Shown here piece after piece: positions 16,895 to 25,449 of a DNA stretch of 50,721 bases (position 1 is its first letter; each line of letters begins with the position of its first letter). The position numbers and the translations under genes are program-made. The stretch comes from Cyclobacteriaceae bacterium (GTDB lineage: Bacteria; Bacteroidota; Bacteroidia; Cytophagales; Cyclobacteriaceae), in NCBI GenBank assembly GCA_025055435.1, contig JANWWN010000019.1:1-50721 (forward strand), given 5' to 3'. The notes under the pieces are model-generated. The model saw only the letters and a program-made list of their open reading frames with translations, made no database searches and was not told the DNA's origin.

Positions 16895-17125
16895 ATGGGA
16901 AGACCTCCTACCTTACCTAAAAAGAAAAAAGACGGTTTTTATCTGGAAATCCGCAACAAAGGCTCCAAATCTCCCGGCATCATCATTATACGCGACACGT
17001 ATGAAGCCATGATGCAGGCTGCCCGTATGTATGAGGTAACCAAGGATGTAATCATACTGGGTGAACACCGGGGCGGAAAACGGGTGGAAGAACAGCCTAA
17101 AAAGAAAGCTGGCGCAAAGAAGTAA
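16895..17125 (+). CDS. Small basic protein of unknown function
   Basis: A 76-residue soluble protein, strongly basic at both ends (PPTLPKKKKDG and KKKAGAKK), with a compact middle GFYLEIRNKGSKSPGIIIIR followed by a helix DTYEAMMQAARMYEVTKDV. The lysine-rich tails around a small fold would suit nucleic-acid contact, but no known DNA-binding motif is visible. A -7-like TATTTTTG stands at 16814-16821, 73 bases before the ATG. The stop codon is 2 bases from the stop of the convergent ispH. I do not recognise the family. Confidence 0.7.
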   Translation: MGRPPTLPKKKKDGFYLEIRNKGSKSPGIIIIRDTYEAMMQAARMYEVTKDVIILGEHRGGKRVEEQPKKKAGAKK

Positions 17126-17127
17126 AC

Positions 17128-18357
17128 CTAAGCCGGTATCAAAAATTGCTGAATTACTTCTTCTGTCGGTCGGGTCTTAGGGAAAAATTCGAGTACTCGT
17201 AAAAGAACGCGGTCAACTAAAGTATCCGGACATGAGGCTCCGCTGGTTAATACCATCTTAACCGGAACAGCATCAGGCAGCCAATTAAAGGTTATTTCTT
17301 TTTCCTTTTTCCCGTAGTTCCAGTGGTGTATTTCCTTCTGCGATTTGATTTCTTTCTCAGAATTGATGAAGTAGGTAGGAAACTTTTGCTGACATAATTC
17401 AACGATGTGTGAGGTATTGGAGCTGTTATAGCCGCCAATCACCAGCGCCAGGTGGGCATCGCTTTTCAATAGGGCATAAGTGGCGTCCTGGTTGTCATTA
17501 GTGGCATAGCAAAGGGTGTCGCGGGTATCGGCAAAGTGGTACCGTATGTTTTCGATGCCGTACTTTTGAATCATTACCGACCGGAAGAAATCGGCAATGG
17601 CCTGGGTTTCTGCTGCTAACATGGTGGTTTGGTTTACCACCCCCACCCGGGTAAGGTGTTGCACAGGGTCAAAGCCCAAAGAATACCGTCCGGCAAATTC
17701 ACTATAAAAATTTGTAACATCTTCTTCACCGGTAATATAACGAGCCAGTCGTTGGGCTTCTTCCATGTTGCGAATTACAACCGAAGCAGCTGCTGCTGCG
17801 CTGTGCGAAAAAGTGGCACGGGTTTCTTCATGAGCCGGTTTGCCGTGTATGATTACTGTGTATTGGTCCTTGCCGAGTTTTTCAGCGCGCTTCCACACCT
17901 TTTCCACAAACGGGCATGTGGTGTTGTATTTGTGTAGTTCAACACCCTTATCCAACAAAAGCTGTTCGGTTTCGAGGGTGGTTCCAAAAGCCGGAATAAT
18001 CACAACATCATCAGCACGCACTTCATCCCATGGAATAAATAAAGTGCCATCGGTATCGGCAATAAAGCGGATGCCGCGTTCTTCAAGATCACGGTTTACC
18101 TCCGGATTATGAATCATCTGACTGAGGAGGAAAACGCGCTTACCCGGATTCTCTTCAAGCGCGCGGTAGCTTATTTCGATAGCGTTTTCCACGCCATAGC
18201 AAAAACCAAAATGCCGGGCCAGGATAACCTGGACCGGCCCAAAATCCAGGAGACTGGGTGAAAAATCCTGCTTTCGCTGGTCGCGCAACCGGCGTGCTTC
18301 TTTAACTGCTCCCGTAATGGAAGAGCGATACCAGGCGGGTATATTAAACTTTTTAAT
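17128..18357 (-). CDS. ispH: 4-hydroxy-3-methylbut-2-enyl diphosphate reductase (IspH), apparent ATT start
   Basis: The last enzyme of the MEP isoprenoid pathway, a 4Fe-4S protein forming IPP and DMAPP. The three cluster cysteines lie in HFGFCYGVENA, NTTCPFVEKV and SGASCPDTLVDRV; HEETRATFSH and NQTTMLA are also present. The first usual start codon is TTG at 18288 (386 residues). However the in-frame stretch upstream of it, back to the stop TAG at 18363-18361, encodes FNIPAWYRSSITGAVKEARR, which matches the normal N-terminus of long Bacteroidota IspH proteins. No ATG, GTG or TTG exists there; ATT at 18357 would give MKKFNIP and 409 residues. I therefore give 18357 as the probable start. It supplies precursors for UppS. 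Confidence 0.93.
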   Translation of the reverse strand: MKKFNIPAWYRSSITGAVKEARRLRDQRKQDFSPSLLDFGPVQVILARHFGFCYGVENAIEISYRALEENPGKRVFLLSQMIHNPEVNRDLEERGIRFIADTDGTLFIPWDEVRADDVVIIPAFGTTLETEQLLLDKGVELHKYNTTCPFVEKVWKRAEKLGKDQYTVIIHGKPAHEETRATFSHSAAAAASVVIRNMEEAQRLARYITGEEDVTNFYSEFAGRYSLGFDPVQHLTRVGVVNQTTMLAAETQAIADFFRSVMIQKYGIENIRYHFADTRDTLCYATNDNQDATYALLKSDAHLALVIGGYNSSNTSHIVELCQQKFPTYFINSEKEIKSQKEIHHWNYGKKEKEITFNWLPDAVPVKMVLTSGASCPDTLVDRVLLRVLEFFPKTRPTEEVIQQFLIPA

Positions 18358-18415
18358 AACCTAAGCTTTAGTGTACAACCTGCTAACGGCCAAAGTTAGC
18401 ATTTTGTTTACAAGC

Positions 18416-18589
18416 TCAGGCCGCCTTGCTCAAAGTGTCTTCTTTAACCTGCTTCTTGCGCACCTCGCGCGATTCAAGATCGAAGGTCATCACTTCTACC
18501 AGGTTATTGCGCAGGTAACGAAGCACCTCCATCACTTTACCATCAATTTTGCTTCGTACCCGCTCTCCCTTCTTAAACAGTCTCCTCAT
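18416..18589 (-). CDS. 57-residue basic protein between degP and ispH
   Basis: A complete small gene (ATG 18589 to TGA 18416). It opens MRRLFKKGERVRSKIDGKVM, continues with LRYLRNNLVEVMTFDLESRE and ends VKEDTLSKAA. The pattern KGxxVR, a hydrophobic strand, then a charged strand resembles small SH3-like proteins such as the DUF2158/YodC group, but this is a weak resemblance. It starts 12 bases after the degP stop on the same strand, so it is probably co-transcribed. Codon use and the tidy fit between neighbours support that it is real. Function unknown. Confidence 0.7.
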   Translation of the reverse strand: MRRLFKKGERVRSKIDGKVMEVLRYLRNNLVEVMTFDLESREVRKKQVKEDTLSKAA

Positions 18590-18601
18590 ATTCTAAATCT
18601 T

Positions 18602-20089
18602 TTACATCCGGAATGCGTAGTTGAACTCCCGGGGGAAGTCCTCATACACTCCACTAAGAATAACAAGCTCGCCCGGCTTTTTCTTACTGATGATTTCATT
18701 AAATTGTTTAACAGATTTTACCGGCTCGTCATTCACTTTGGTTATGATAAAACCTTCGCGGATTTCGGTATAGCGTGATAACTTACCGTTAGTCAGCGAC
18801 TTCACCCGAATCCCATTGGTCAGATCCAGTTTCTTTAAAACTTTCGCATCCACTTCTTCCAATTCAATTCCAAGCGAAGCAATAGCCGGTTTTTCTTCAG
18901 GTTTTACCACGGAAGTATCGCCCTGACGGTTTTTCAGTACAACCGGTATGGTAATCTCTTTTCCTTTGCGGTTAACGGTAATCATTAATTTATCACCGGG
19001 GCGATGACGACCCACCATTTCAATTAACGCTGCGCTTGACTTAATGGGTGTGTCATTAATTTTTACAACCACATCGTGCTCTTTAATACCTGCCTCTTTC
19101 GCAGCACTCTTTTCTGCAAAGCCATTGATGAAAGCACCTTCCGTCACCGCCAAGTCGTGCTCCTTCACCAATTCGTTGGTTACGCTGGTAACCGTTACAC
19201 CCAACCAGCCACGTTGCACGGAGCCAAACTTGATGAGGTCTTCCACAATTTTACTTACGATGTTGGAAGGAACCGCAAAGCCGTAACCTGCGTAAGCGCC
19301 AGTCGGGCTTGCGATGGCAGTGTTAATACCCAATAATCCGCCACTCAGGTTAACCAATGCTCCTCCGCTGTTACCCGGATTGATGGCTGCATCGGTTTGA
19401 ATAAATGATTCAATAGCGGTGTTACCCTGACCGTTGTTGCGGTTAATAATGTCAATATTTCTTCCTTTGGCGCTGATAATGCCTGCGGTAACGGTACTGT
19501 TCAGATTAAAAGGATTACCCACCGCAAGCACCCATTCGCCTACTTTGGCCTGATCGGAATCGACAAAAGACAAGTAAGGCAGATTTTTCTGATTGATTTT
19601 AACCAATGCTATATCCGTATCCGGATCGGTTCCGATGACTTCGGCCTTAAACGTGCGGTTATCATTCAATGTAACCTCAACAATATCGGCATTCTGCACC
19701 ACGTGATTGTTGGTTACAATGTATCCATCGGAATTGATAATCACACCGGAGCCGGTGCTTTGTTGCGGGCCATAATTGCGTGGTTCAAAAAAATCGCGGA
19801 AAGGGAAATCGCGGAACGGGTCAATCGTCCGGTCGTTGGGTAATGTACGTGATGTTTGCGTGCTTTTTATATGAACAACAGCCGGGGTAACCTTTGCTGC
19901 AACTTCGGTAAAGTCAAGAACCAGCGGGTTACCCTCCGCATCCTTTGAATAAGCAATTTTGTTTATCGGTGTTCCTGAAACGTACTGAACCGTTACCGGC
20001 TGGTTGGGTTTCACCACATAGTGATAAACGCCTAACGTAATTAAACTGCCAAGCAGGGCTGCCAGCAGCAATGAACCAAATCTTTTCAT
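18602..20089 (-). CDS. degP: DegP/HtrA family periplasmic serine protease
   Basis: A 495-residue trypsin-fold protease and chaperone for envelope protein quality control. An N-terminal hydrophobic segment (about residues 5-23) exports or anchors it. The catalytic triad is visible: His129 in VTNNHVVQ, Asp159 in DTDIALVKI and Ser241 in PGNSGGALVN. Two PDZ domains follow, roughly residues 290-385 (FINGFAEKSAAKEAGIKEHD) and 405-490 (GIRVKSLTNGKLS). Length and order agree with DegP/DegQ. The 57-residue gene lies 12 bases downstream and ispH after it. Upstream, 154 bases separate it from the divergent RlmI-like gene. Confidence 0.95.
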   Translation of the reverse strand: MKRFGSLLLAALLGSLITLGVYHYVVKPNQPVTVQYVSGTPINKIAYSKDAEGNPLVLDFTEVAAKVTPAVVHIKSTQTSRTLPNDRTIDPFRDFPFRDFFEPRNYGPQQSTGSGVIINSDGYIVTNNHVVQNADIVEVTLNDNRTFKAEVIGTDPDTDIALVKINQKNLPYLSFVDSDQAKVGEWVLAVGNPFNLNSTVTAGIISAKGRNIDIINRNNGQGNTAIESFIQTDAAINPGNSGGALVNLSGGLLGINTAIASPTGAYAGYGFAVPSNIVSKIVEDLIKFGSVQRGWLGVTVTSVTNELVKEHDLAVTEGAFINGFAEKSAAKEAGIKEHDVVVKINDTPIKSSAALIEMVGRHRPGDKLMITVNRKGKEITIPVVLKNRQGDTSVVKPEEKPAIASLGIELEEVDAKVLKKLDLTNGIRVKSLTNGKLSRYTEIREGFIITKVNDEPVKSVKQFNEIISKKKPGELVILSGVYEDFPREFNYAFRM

Positions 20090-20223
20090 AAGGATGAGAT
20101 TTTAAGCATCAAACAGTTAGCAAAAAACAGGCAAATTATGATTTCATGTTCCGGAATTTGACATGGACTGAAAACTTGTCAGTCCGGGAATCTTGTTGCC
20201 GCATCTTAAGTACGAATTTCCGG

Positions 20224-20231
20224 TAATTTTG
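20224..20231 (+). promoter_or_regulatory. Candidate -7 element (TAATTTTG) of the RlmI-like gene
   Basis: This is an exact TAnnTTTG match 12 bases before ATG 20244. It supports that ATG as start, because the longer open frame beginning at TTG 20193 would start upstream of the transcript. No good -33 element is seen at the usual spacing. Confidence 0.4.
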
Positions 20232-20243
20232 GTTGTTCAAGTT

Positions 20244-21428
20244 ATGATTAGTGGACGAGTGGTTTTACGGAAAGGCCGTGAGGAGTCGGTTTTGAGAAGG
20301 CATCCGTGGATTTTTTCCGGAGCCATACAACAGGCCGATGCTGCTCTCGTTGATGGCGATTGGGTTGAGGTGGCCGACAGCCACGGTAGGAAACTTGGCT
20401 TTGGGCATTATCAACGTGGCAGTATTGCTGTGCGCATGCTGGCCTGGGGAGAAATTGAACCGGATAAGGATTTTTGGGATAAAAAATTGGCTGAAGCCTT
20501 CAAACTGAGAAGTGCGATAAATCTGCCTTCGCCCAGCACCAATGCTTTCCGGATGGTACATGGAGAAGGAGACGGTCTGCCCGGTTTAATAATTGACTTA
20601 TACAACGGGGTGGCGGTGATGCAGGCGCATACCGCTGGCATGCACCGCAGCCGACTGGAAATAGCCGAAGCCCTGCATCGGGTACTGGGTTGCATGCTCC
20701 AGGCTGTCTATTATAAAAGTCGCGGAACGCTGCCGGGCAATCTGCGGCAAGATGCTGCAGACGAATACCTTACCGGCTCCGCCCCAACACCCTGCCAAAT
20801 GCTGGAGAACAACTGCCGCTTTGAAGTAAACTGGGCAGAAGGTCAGAAAACAGGTTTCTTTTTGGATCAGCGCGAAAACCGGGCAAAAGTTGCCTCCTTT
20901 GGCAAAAACCGCATTGTTCTCAACGCTTTTTGTTATACCGGTGGCTTCAGTGTTTACGCCTTGCAGGCCGGGGCGCTGCGGGTGGATTCGGTAGATGCAT
21001 CGGAAAAGGCTATTGAAATGACTAAAACCAACCTGCTGCTAAATGGCTTTGACCCAAACAGCAACTTATGTCTTGCCGATGATGCCTTTGATTATCTGGA
21101 ACAGTCGGCCGGTAAATACGATATGATTATTCTTGATCCGCCGGCTTTTGCCAAACATCGGGAGGCTAAGCATCAGGCTGTGAAGGGCTATCAGCGACTT
21201 AATGCGTTGGCTTTAAAGGGTATTCGCAGCGAAGGTGTTTTGGCAACCTTTTCCTGTTCACAGGTAATCGACCAGCAGTTATTTTATGACACCATCGTAT
21301 CGGCTGCCGTGCAGTCGGGAAGAAATATCAGGGTATTAGCTAAATTAGGCCAGCCACCCGATCATCCGGTATCAATTTACCATCCGGAAGGGGAGTATTT
21401 GAAGGGATTGGTGTTGTATGTTCAATAA
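20244..21428 (+). CDS. RlmI-like class I rRNA (cytosine-C5) methyltransferase
   Basis: About 394 residues. The N-terminal PUA domain (MISGRVVLRKGREESVLRRH, then HPWIFSGAI) precedes a central region and a Rossmann methyltransferase. The latter has GQKTGFFLDQRENR and NAFCYTGGFSVYALQAGA for SAM binding, VDASEKAIEM, and the catalytic DPPAFAKHREAKHQ with a later FSCSQ. These are the marks of the RlmI/YccW family that makes m5C in 23S rRNA; the exact target base here is not proven. Start chosen at ATG 20244 because it begins the PUA strand and follows a -7 element. The gene is convergent with the M20D amidohydrolase, 7 bases apart. Confidence 0.9.
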   Translation: MISGRVVLRKGREESVLRRHPWIFSGAIQQADAALVDGDWVEVADSHGRKLGFGHYQRGSIAVRMLAWGEIEPDKDFWDKKLAEAFKLRSAINLPSPSTNAFRMVHGEGDGLPGLIIDLYNGVAVMQAHTAGMHRSRLEIAEALHRVLGCMLQAVYYKSRGTLPGNLRQDAADEYLTGSAPTPCQMLENNCRFEVNWAEGQKTGFFLDQRENRAKVASFGKNRIVLNAFCYTGGFSVYALQAGALRVDSVDASEKAIEMTKTNLLLNGFDPNSNLCLADDAFDYLEQSAGKYDMIILDPPAFAKHREAKHQAVKGYQRLNALALKGIRSEGVLATFSCSQVIDQQLFYDTIVSAAVQSGRNIRVLAKLGQPPDHPVSIYHPEGEYLKGLVLYVQ

Positions 21429-21435
21429 GCTTACT

Positions 21436-22734
21436 TTACTGCTTCATAAACATATAGTCCAGCGTAACCTGCAGCATGGCTTTCAGGCCGGTAAGCAGAC
21501 CGCGTTCGTCAATCATAAAATCAGGAGTATGGTGTGCCGGTGTTTTAGCCGGGTCCATATCGGGCGGGCGTGCACCAACAAAAAAGAAAAAGCCGGGAAC
21601 CTTCTGTTGGTAAAAAGCAAAATCCTCTGCTCCGGTAACTGCATTGATGCGCACCACATTTTCGGCACCGGCAGCCTTCCGTAGGCTGGCCACCATTTTC
21701 TCGGTAAGCTGCGGGTCGTTGTAGGTTACCGGTGTCATTTTTCTGATAGTAACCTCGGCTTTTGCGCCTGCACTCTCGGCAATCTTTTCGGCGGTGAGCT
21801 TTATCTTATCATGAATTTGCTGTTGCATACCTTCATCTAAAGTGCGTATGGTGCCGGCCATGAAGGCTTCTTCCGGTATGATGTTTTCGCGAATGCCGGA
21901 TTGTATTCTTCCTACGGTTATCACAGCAGCTTCTTTGGTAAGTTCGGTTTGGCGGCTGATGATGGTTTGTAAGCCCATAATAATCTGAGCCGACACCACA
22001 ATAGGGTCCACACCCATCCAGGGGGCTGAGCCATGCGATTGACGTCCGGTTACTTTTATCGAAAACCAGTCGGCCGCGGCCATGGTCCCTGCAGGTCTGT
22101 ACGTTATCCGTCCGAGTGGTGAAATAGACTGGATGTGCAATCCGAATATCACATCCACATCCGGGTTTTTCAATACACCCTCCTTAACCATGAGGTAAGC
22201 ACCGCCTTCTTCACCGGCAGGCGGACCTTCTTCGGCCGGTTGAAAAATAAATTTTATCGTGCCCCGCAGTTCGCTTTTATACCGACTTAGAATTTCGGCT
22301 GTGGCCATTAGTATGGCGATGTGCGTGTCGTGTCCGCAGGCGTGCATCACACCCGTTTCCTGGGCGTTGAAAACGGTTCGTTCTTTCGACGCAAATGGCA
22401 GGCTATTGCGTTCGGTTACAGGCAGTGCATCCATGTCGGCCCGCAGCGCAATAACCGGACCCGGTTTACCGGTGCGTAACAAACCTACCACACCGGTATG
22501 TGCCACACCGGTTTGTACTTCCAGCCCTAATGATTTAAGATGAGCAGCAACTTTTTCAGCTGTGCGGAATTCGCGGTTTGACAACTCGGGAAACTGATGA
22601 AAATCCCTGCGCCATTCAATCATGCGCTGCTCGATTTCGCGTGCATCGGATTCTATACGCATCTGCAGTTTGGGATTTACCTGTGAGAACAGGTTGAATG
22701 AAGTCAGAAGAAAAAGATAAAAGAAGTGCCGCAT
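21436..22734 (-). CDS. M20D family amidohydrolase, exported
   Basis: A 432-residue metallopeptidase-fold amidohydrolase of the kind that cleaves N-acyl amino acids or IAA-amino acid conjugates. A signal peptide (MRHFFYLFLLTSFNLFSQ) places it in the periplasm. Metal-binding blocks are HACGHDTHIAILMA, EEGPPAGEEGGAYLMV, FGLHIQS and near the end AVTGAEDFAFYQQKVPGFFFF. A dimerisation insert lies between (KVTGRQSHGSAPWMGVDPI). The true substrate cannot be told from sequence. It is divergent from the Rieske gene, with the start codons 52 bases apart if the later start of that gene is used. Confidence 0.93.
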   Translation of the reverse strand: MRHFFYLFLLTSFNLFSQVNPKLQMRIESDAREIEQRMIEWRRDFHQFPELSNREFRTAEKVAAHLKSLGLEVQTGVAHTGVVGLLRTGKPGPVIALRADMDALPVTERNSLPFASKERTVFNAQETGVMHACGHDTHIAILMATAEILSRYKSELRGTIKFIFQPAEEGPPAGEEGGAYLMVKEGVLKNPDVDVIFGLHIQSISPLGRITYRPAGTMAAADWFSIKVTGRQSHGSAPWMGVDPIVVSAQIIMGLQTIISRQTELTKEAAVITVGRIQSGIRENIIPEEAFMAGTIRTLDEGMQQQIHDKIKLTAEKIAESAGAKAEVTIRKMTPVTYNDPQLTEKMVASLRKAAGAENVVRINAVTGAEDFAFYQQKVPGFFFFVGARPPDMDPAKTPAHHTPDFMIDERGLLTGLKAMLQVTLDYMFMKQ

Positions 22735-22786
22735 GCAAAAACTGATTTGGCGGAAAGGTATAAAAAACCTGAACTTCGCTCAACCT

Positions 22787-23113
22787 ATGGTTACATGGGT
22801 AAAACTATTCAGTAACGCAAGTGAAGCCTCGGCCCGGCTGCTTCACGGACGCCCGCAGTTATGTGTGCTGCATGGACATCGCGTTTGTCTGGTACGTTTC
22901 GGAAGTAATTTTTATGCTGTCCAGGATTCCTGTTCGCATAACGGAGAATCTTTGAGTAAAGGAACGGTTAACCACCTGGGAGAAATTATTTGTCCCTGGC
23001 ACAACTACTGTTTTAGTCTGGAAACCGGCCGGGAACTACACAACCGATCGGCTGATTTAAAGATATACCCGGTTAAAGCTGATGACAGCGGATTTTATGT
23101 TGGAATTTTTTGA
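22787..23113 (+). CDS. Rieske-type 2Fe-2S ferredoxin
   Basis: A soluble small Rieske protein of 108 residues from ATG 22787. An ATG at 22733 is in frame but overlaps the divergent amidohydrolase start and adds nonconserved residues. The cluster-binding motifs are CSHNGESLSKG and CPWHNYCFSLETG, giving C-x-H-x17-C-x2-H. There is no signal peptide or membrane segment, so it is probably a cytosolic electron carrier like those serving oxygenases, or the small subunit type related to NirD. No oxygenase gene is next to it, so its partner is unknown. Confidence 0.9.
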   Translation: MVTWVKLFSNASEASARLLHGRPQLCVLHGHRVCLVRFGSNFYAVQDSCSHNGESLSKGTVNHLGEIICPWHNYCFSLETGRELHNRSADLKIYPVKADDSGFYVGIF

Positions 23114-23153
23114 TTGCTTTACACCACAGCACTAATGCTTTCGTTATACCGGC

Positions 23154-24128
23154 ATGCTTCGCTTTAAGATTTTGTTTTTTGTTCTGCTGCCTACGCTGGT
23201 CCGGGCTCAGTCCGATTTATGGTGGACAAACCTGGCTGCCGGGGATATGCCCGCGAAAATTTTATCTGCACGAACCGCTGTTTTATACCCGCCATCATTA
23301 TCCGATAAAGAGTTGAATGATATTCATCAGTCGCTGATCCGCACCGGAATAGATGCAGTAGCGTATGTTGAACAAGACAGGGTATTTGCCTCAGAAGATG
23401 TTACAGAGGCTTTTGCGAACTATTTTGTTAAGCGGGAAATCGTCAACCTGATTTTTATATCATTCCGTCGTAACAAATGGATACTTACGGTTACAGACTT
23501 TTCCGGTAAGCTGAAGCGGGTTGACACCAACCAAACAGCCTGGCATACGGAGGATACACAGCTTTCTGAAGTGCTAAGTAGCCTGTATCGTACGGCCATG
23601 CATCAATATAAACGACAAAACTGGTTGCTGATTGAATTTCCGGAAAGAATAACAACGGTTCCGCTGATTGCAGGCAACCGGAATGAACGCTTCGCCTATG
23701 ATTTGAAGGTTGACGGCCTTGCCATAGAAAAAACCGGAGATGCGGCGTTGGATGCCGCATTGGAAGAAATGATGAAGTACTATCCTTTTAAATATCAATT
23801 AGTGAACCGCAACACGCCGGAAACCGAATTGCGCAGATTGGGACTTAGTTATGTATTACGGTTTATCCATGCCCGCAACTTTGTAGTGCGCGAATTACTG
23901 GGCTATACCCTCAAACCCGGCGAAAATGCGTTTGTTTCAGTTACTTTTCCCAACGGACAGGAACAAATAAAAACCCTGCCGGCCGATGCCTACGTTTATA
24001 AGGTGTATGTGCGGCATATTGATTTCGGACACGTATTTCTGGGTCCGAAATGGGATGCAGATACCACGTGGCAGCAGGCACTGAAAAATTTTATTTACGG
24101 TTTGCGCAACGATATGCGCATTAACTGA
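23154..24128 (+). CDS. Secreted protein of unknown function
   Basis: 324 residues with a signal peptide (MLRFKILFFVLLPTLVRA-Q). The mature part begins with the region KILSARTAVLYPPSLSDKEL and continues with mixed alpha/beta segments such as IVNLIFISFRRNKWILTVTDF. The C-terminal part contains KYQLVNRNTPETELRRLG and VRHIDFGHVFLGPKWDADTTW. I recognise no named domain; it reads like a conserved Cytophagales family. It lies 40 bases after the Rieske gene and 49 before the next gene on the same strand, so these may form a transcript. Confidence 0.75.
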   Translation: MLRFKILFFVLLPTLVRAQSDLWWTNLAAGDMPAKILSARTAVLYPPSLSDKELNDIHQSLIRTGIDAVAYVEQDRVFASEDVTEAFANYFVKREIVNLIFISFRRNKWILTVTDFSGKLKRVDTNQTAWHTEDTQLSEVLSSLYRTAMHQYKRQNWLLIEFPERITTVPLIAGNRNERFAYDLKVDGLAIEKTGDAALDAALEEMMKYYPFKYQLVNRNTPETELRRLGLSYVLRFIHARNFVVRELLGYTLKPGENAFVSVTFPNGQEQIKTLPADAYVYKVYVRHIDFGHVFLGPKWDADTTWQQALKNFIYGLRNDMRIN

Positions 24129-24177
24129 TGAAATGGCATGAAGGTTGATTTACAGCAGATGATTTAAAGTTGCTATT

Positions 24178-24564
24178 ATGAAAAGGGTGTTTTTGGGTTT
24201 TGTCTTCGTTGTGGTGTTGGTACCTGTCTATGCTTACCTGTCGGCCATATCCATTCAAACGCATAAAGCTTCATCGATGCAGGTTTTTGTAAATGGGAAA
24301 TTATATAACCGTACACCCGAAAAATTTGTGCGCATCCGCAGCAATCCGGGTTTGTACTATGTACAGGTTAAGGTGCTTAACCCGTACGATAAAGAATGGT
24401 ACATGCTGCGGAGCAAGATACGTGTAGAACGCGGCTTTGAGTTTTTCTATAAAGTAGTGTTTGCTCCTGATGCAAAACCCAGGCTTGTAGCCGTGCGTCA
24501 ATATCCCGTGTACAGCCGGTTCTTCGTTAATCCGGACCTATACAACCGTCATCCGGTAAGCTGA
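24178..24564 (+). CDS. Membrane-anchored small protein with a PEGA-like beta domain
   Basis: 128 residues with an N-terminal hydrophobic segment (VFLGFVFVVVLVPVYAYL) that is an anchor or uncleaved signal. The rest is beta-rich: SSMQVFVNGKLYNRTPEKFVRI and GLYYVQVKVLNPYDKEWY resemble PEGA-type repeats, which carry a name-giving surface-exposed turn. This resemblance is weak. The gene is followed 30 bases later by the first alpha/beta hydrolase. Function unknown. Confidence 0.65.
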   Translation: MKRVFLGFVFVVVLVPVYAYLSAISIQTHKASSMQVFVNGKLYNRTPEKFVRIRSNPGLYYVQVKVLNPYDKEWYMLRSKIRVERGFEFFYKVVFAPDAKPRLVAVRQYPVYSRFFVNPDLYNRHPVS

Positions 24565-24594
24565 TTATTTTGCGGATAATTGTTTATTTGCCTT

Positions 24595-25440
24595 GTGCGA
24601 AGAATCATCTTAACATTCCTCAGGAATATTGGCATTATTCTTTTTTCGGCCATATTCATTGTGATTTTGTTGATCGGTTTCTTTCAGGACCGCTTTATTT
24701 TTCAACCGGTCCGTCTGGACTCAGCCTATACTTTTTCTTTTTCTTCCGATTTTACCGAGCATTTTATACCTACAGCAGATGGGGAAAAGGTAAATGCCCT
24801 GTTATTCCATCCGCATGACTCAACGCGGGGCTTGCTGGTTTATTTTCATGGCAATGCGGGTAATCTTACACGTTGGGGGGAGATAGCCGGCAAATTATCA
24901 GCTCATGGGTATCATGTTTTGGTAATTGATTATCGCGGGTATGGTAAAAGCACGGGACGTCCGTCAGAAAAAGGACTGTATGCCGATGCGAAGGCGGCTA
25001 TTCAATGGGCGAGCCAAAACATTCCGATACCGCTTCGGGTAATTTACGGACGGTCGCTCGGCACGGCTGTTGCCGCAAATGCAGCCCGCGTCTACCAACC
25101 GGATTTGTTGATTCTGGAAACACCATTTGATGAACTGAAAGGGGCCGTCCGGCCCTCATTAAAGCCATTTTTAAAGATTGTTCCTTTAAAGTATTCCTTC
25201 CCCACCGCACAGTACCTTGCTGGTCTTACCTGTCCGGTTCTTATCGGCCATGGTACTGAGGATGAAATTGTATCGCCCGAGTCTGCACTCCGTCTGAAAT
25301 CCGTGTTGAAACCCACCGATGTCTTCATCCTGGTAGAAGGAGGAGATCATAACAACCTGAAAGATTTCACGGAATGGCGTGAGGCTGTTGCATCCCGGCT
25401 GCAATCGTTGTCTTTTGTAAAAGCTAAAGCAACACCTTAA
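24595..25440 (+). CDS. Alpha/beta hydrolase, membrane-anchored (first of a tandem pair)
   Basis: About 281 residues from GTG 24595; a TTG at 24580 is the alternative. An N-terminal membrane segment (IGIILFSAIFIVILLIGFF) is followed by an alpha/beta hydrolase core. Visible parts are the oxyanion region YFHGNAGNLTRWG, DYRGYGKSTGRPSE, the nucleophile elbow YGRSLGT (Ser), the acid loop GHGTEDEIV (Asp) and GGDHNNL (His). The build is that of the ABHD13/Bem46 group of membrane-tethered serine hydrolases, with lipid esters as likely but unproven substrates. A paralog starts 9 bases after its stop codon. Confidence 0.85.
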   Translation: MRRIILTFLRNIGIILFSAIFIVILLIGFFQDRFIFQPVRLDSAYTFSFSSDFTEHFIPTADGEKVNALLFHPHDSTRGLLVYFHGNAGNLTRWGEIAGKLSAHGYHVLVIDYRGYGKSTGRPSEKGLYADAKAAIQWASQNIPIPLRVIYGRSLGTAVAANAARVYQPDLLILETPFDELKGAVRPSLKPFLKIVPLKYSFPTAQYLAGLTCPVLIGHGTEDEIVSPESALRLKSVLKPTDVFILVEGGDHNNLKDFTEWREAVASRLQSLSFVKAKATP

Positions 25441-25449
25441 CTTGTACAG

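Noticed and set aside
18371-18778. Open frame of 135 codons on the + strand across the 57-residue gene and the end of degP
   Set aside because: It covers two better supported genes on the opposite strand and shows no recognisable protein pattern.
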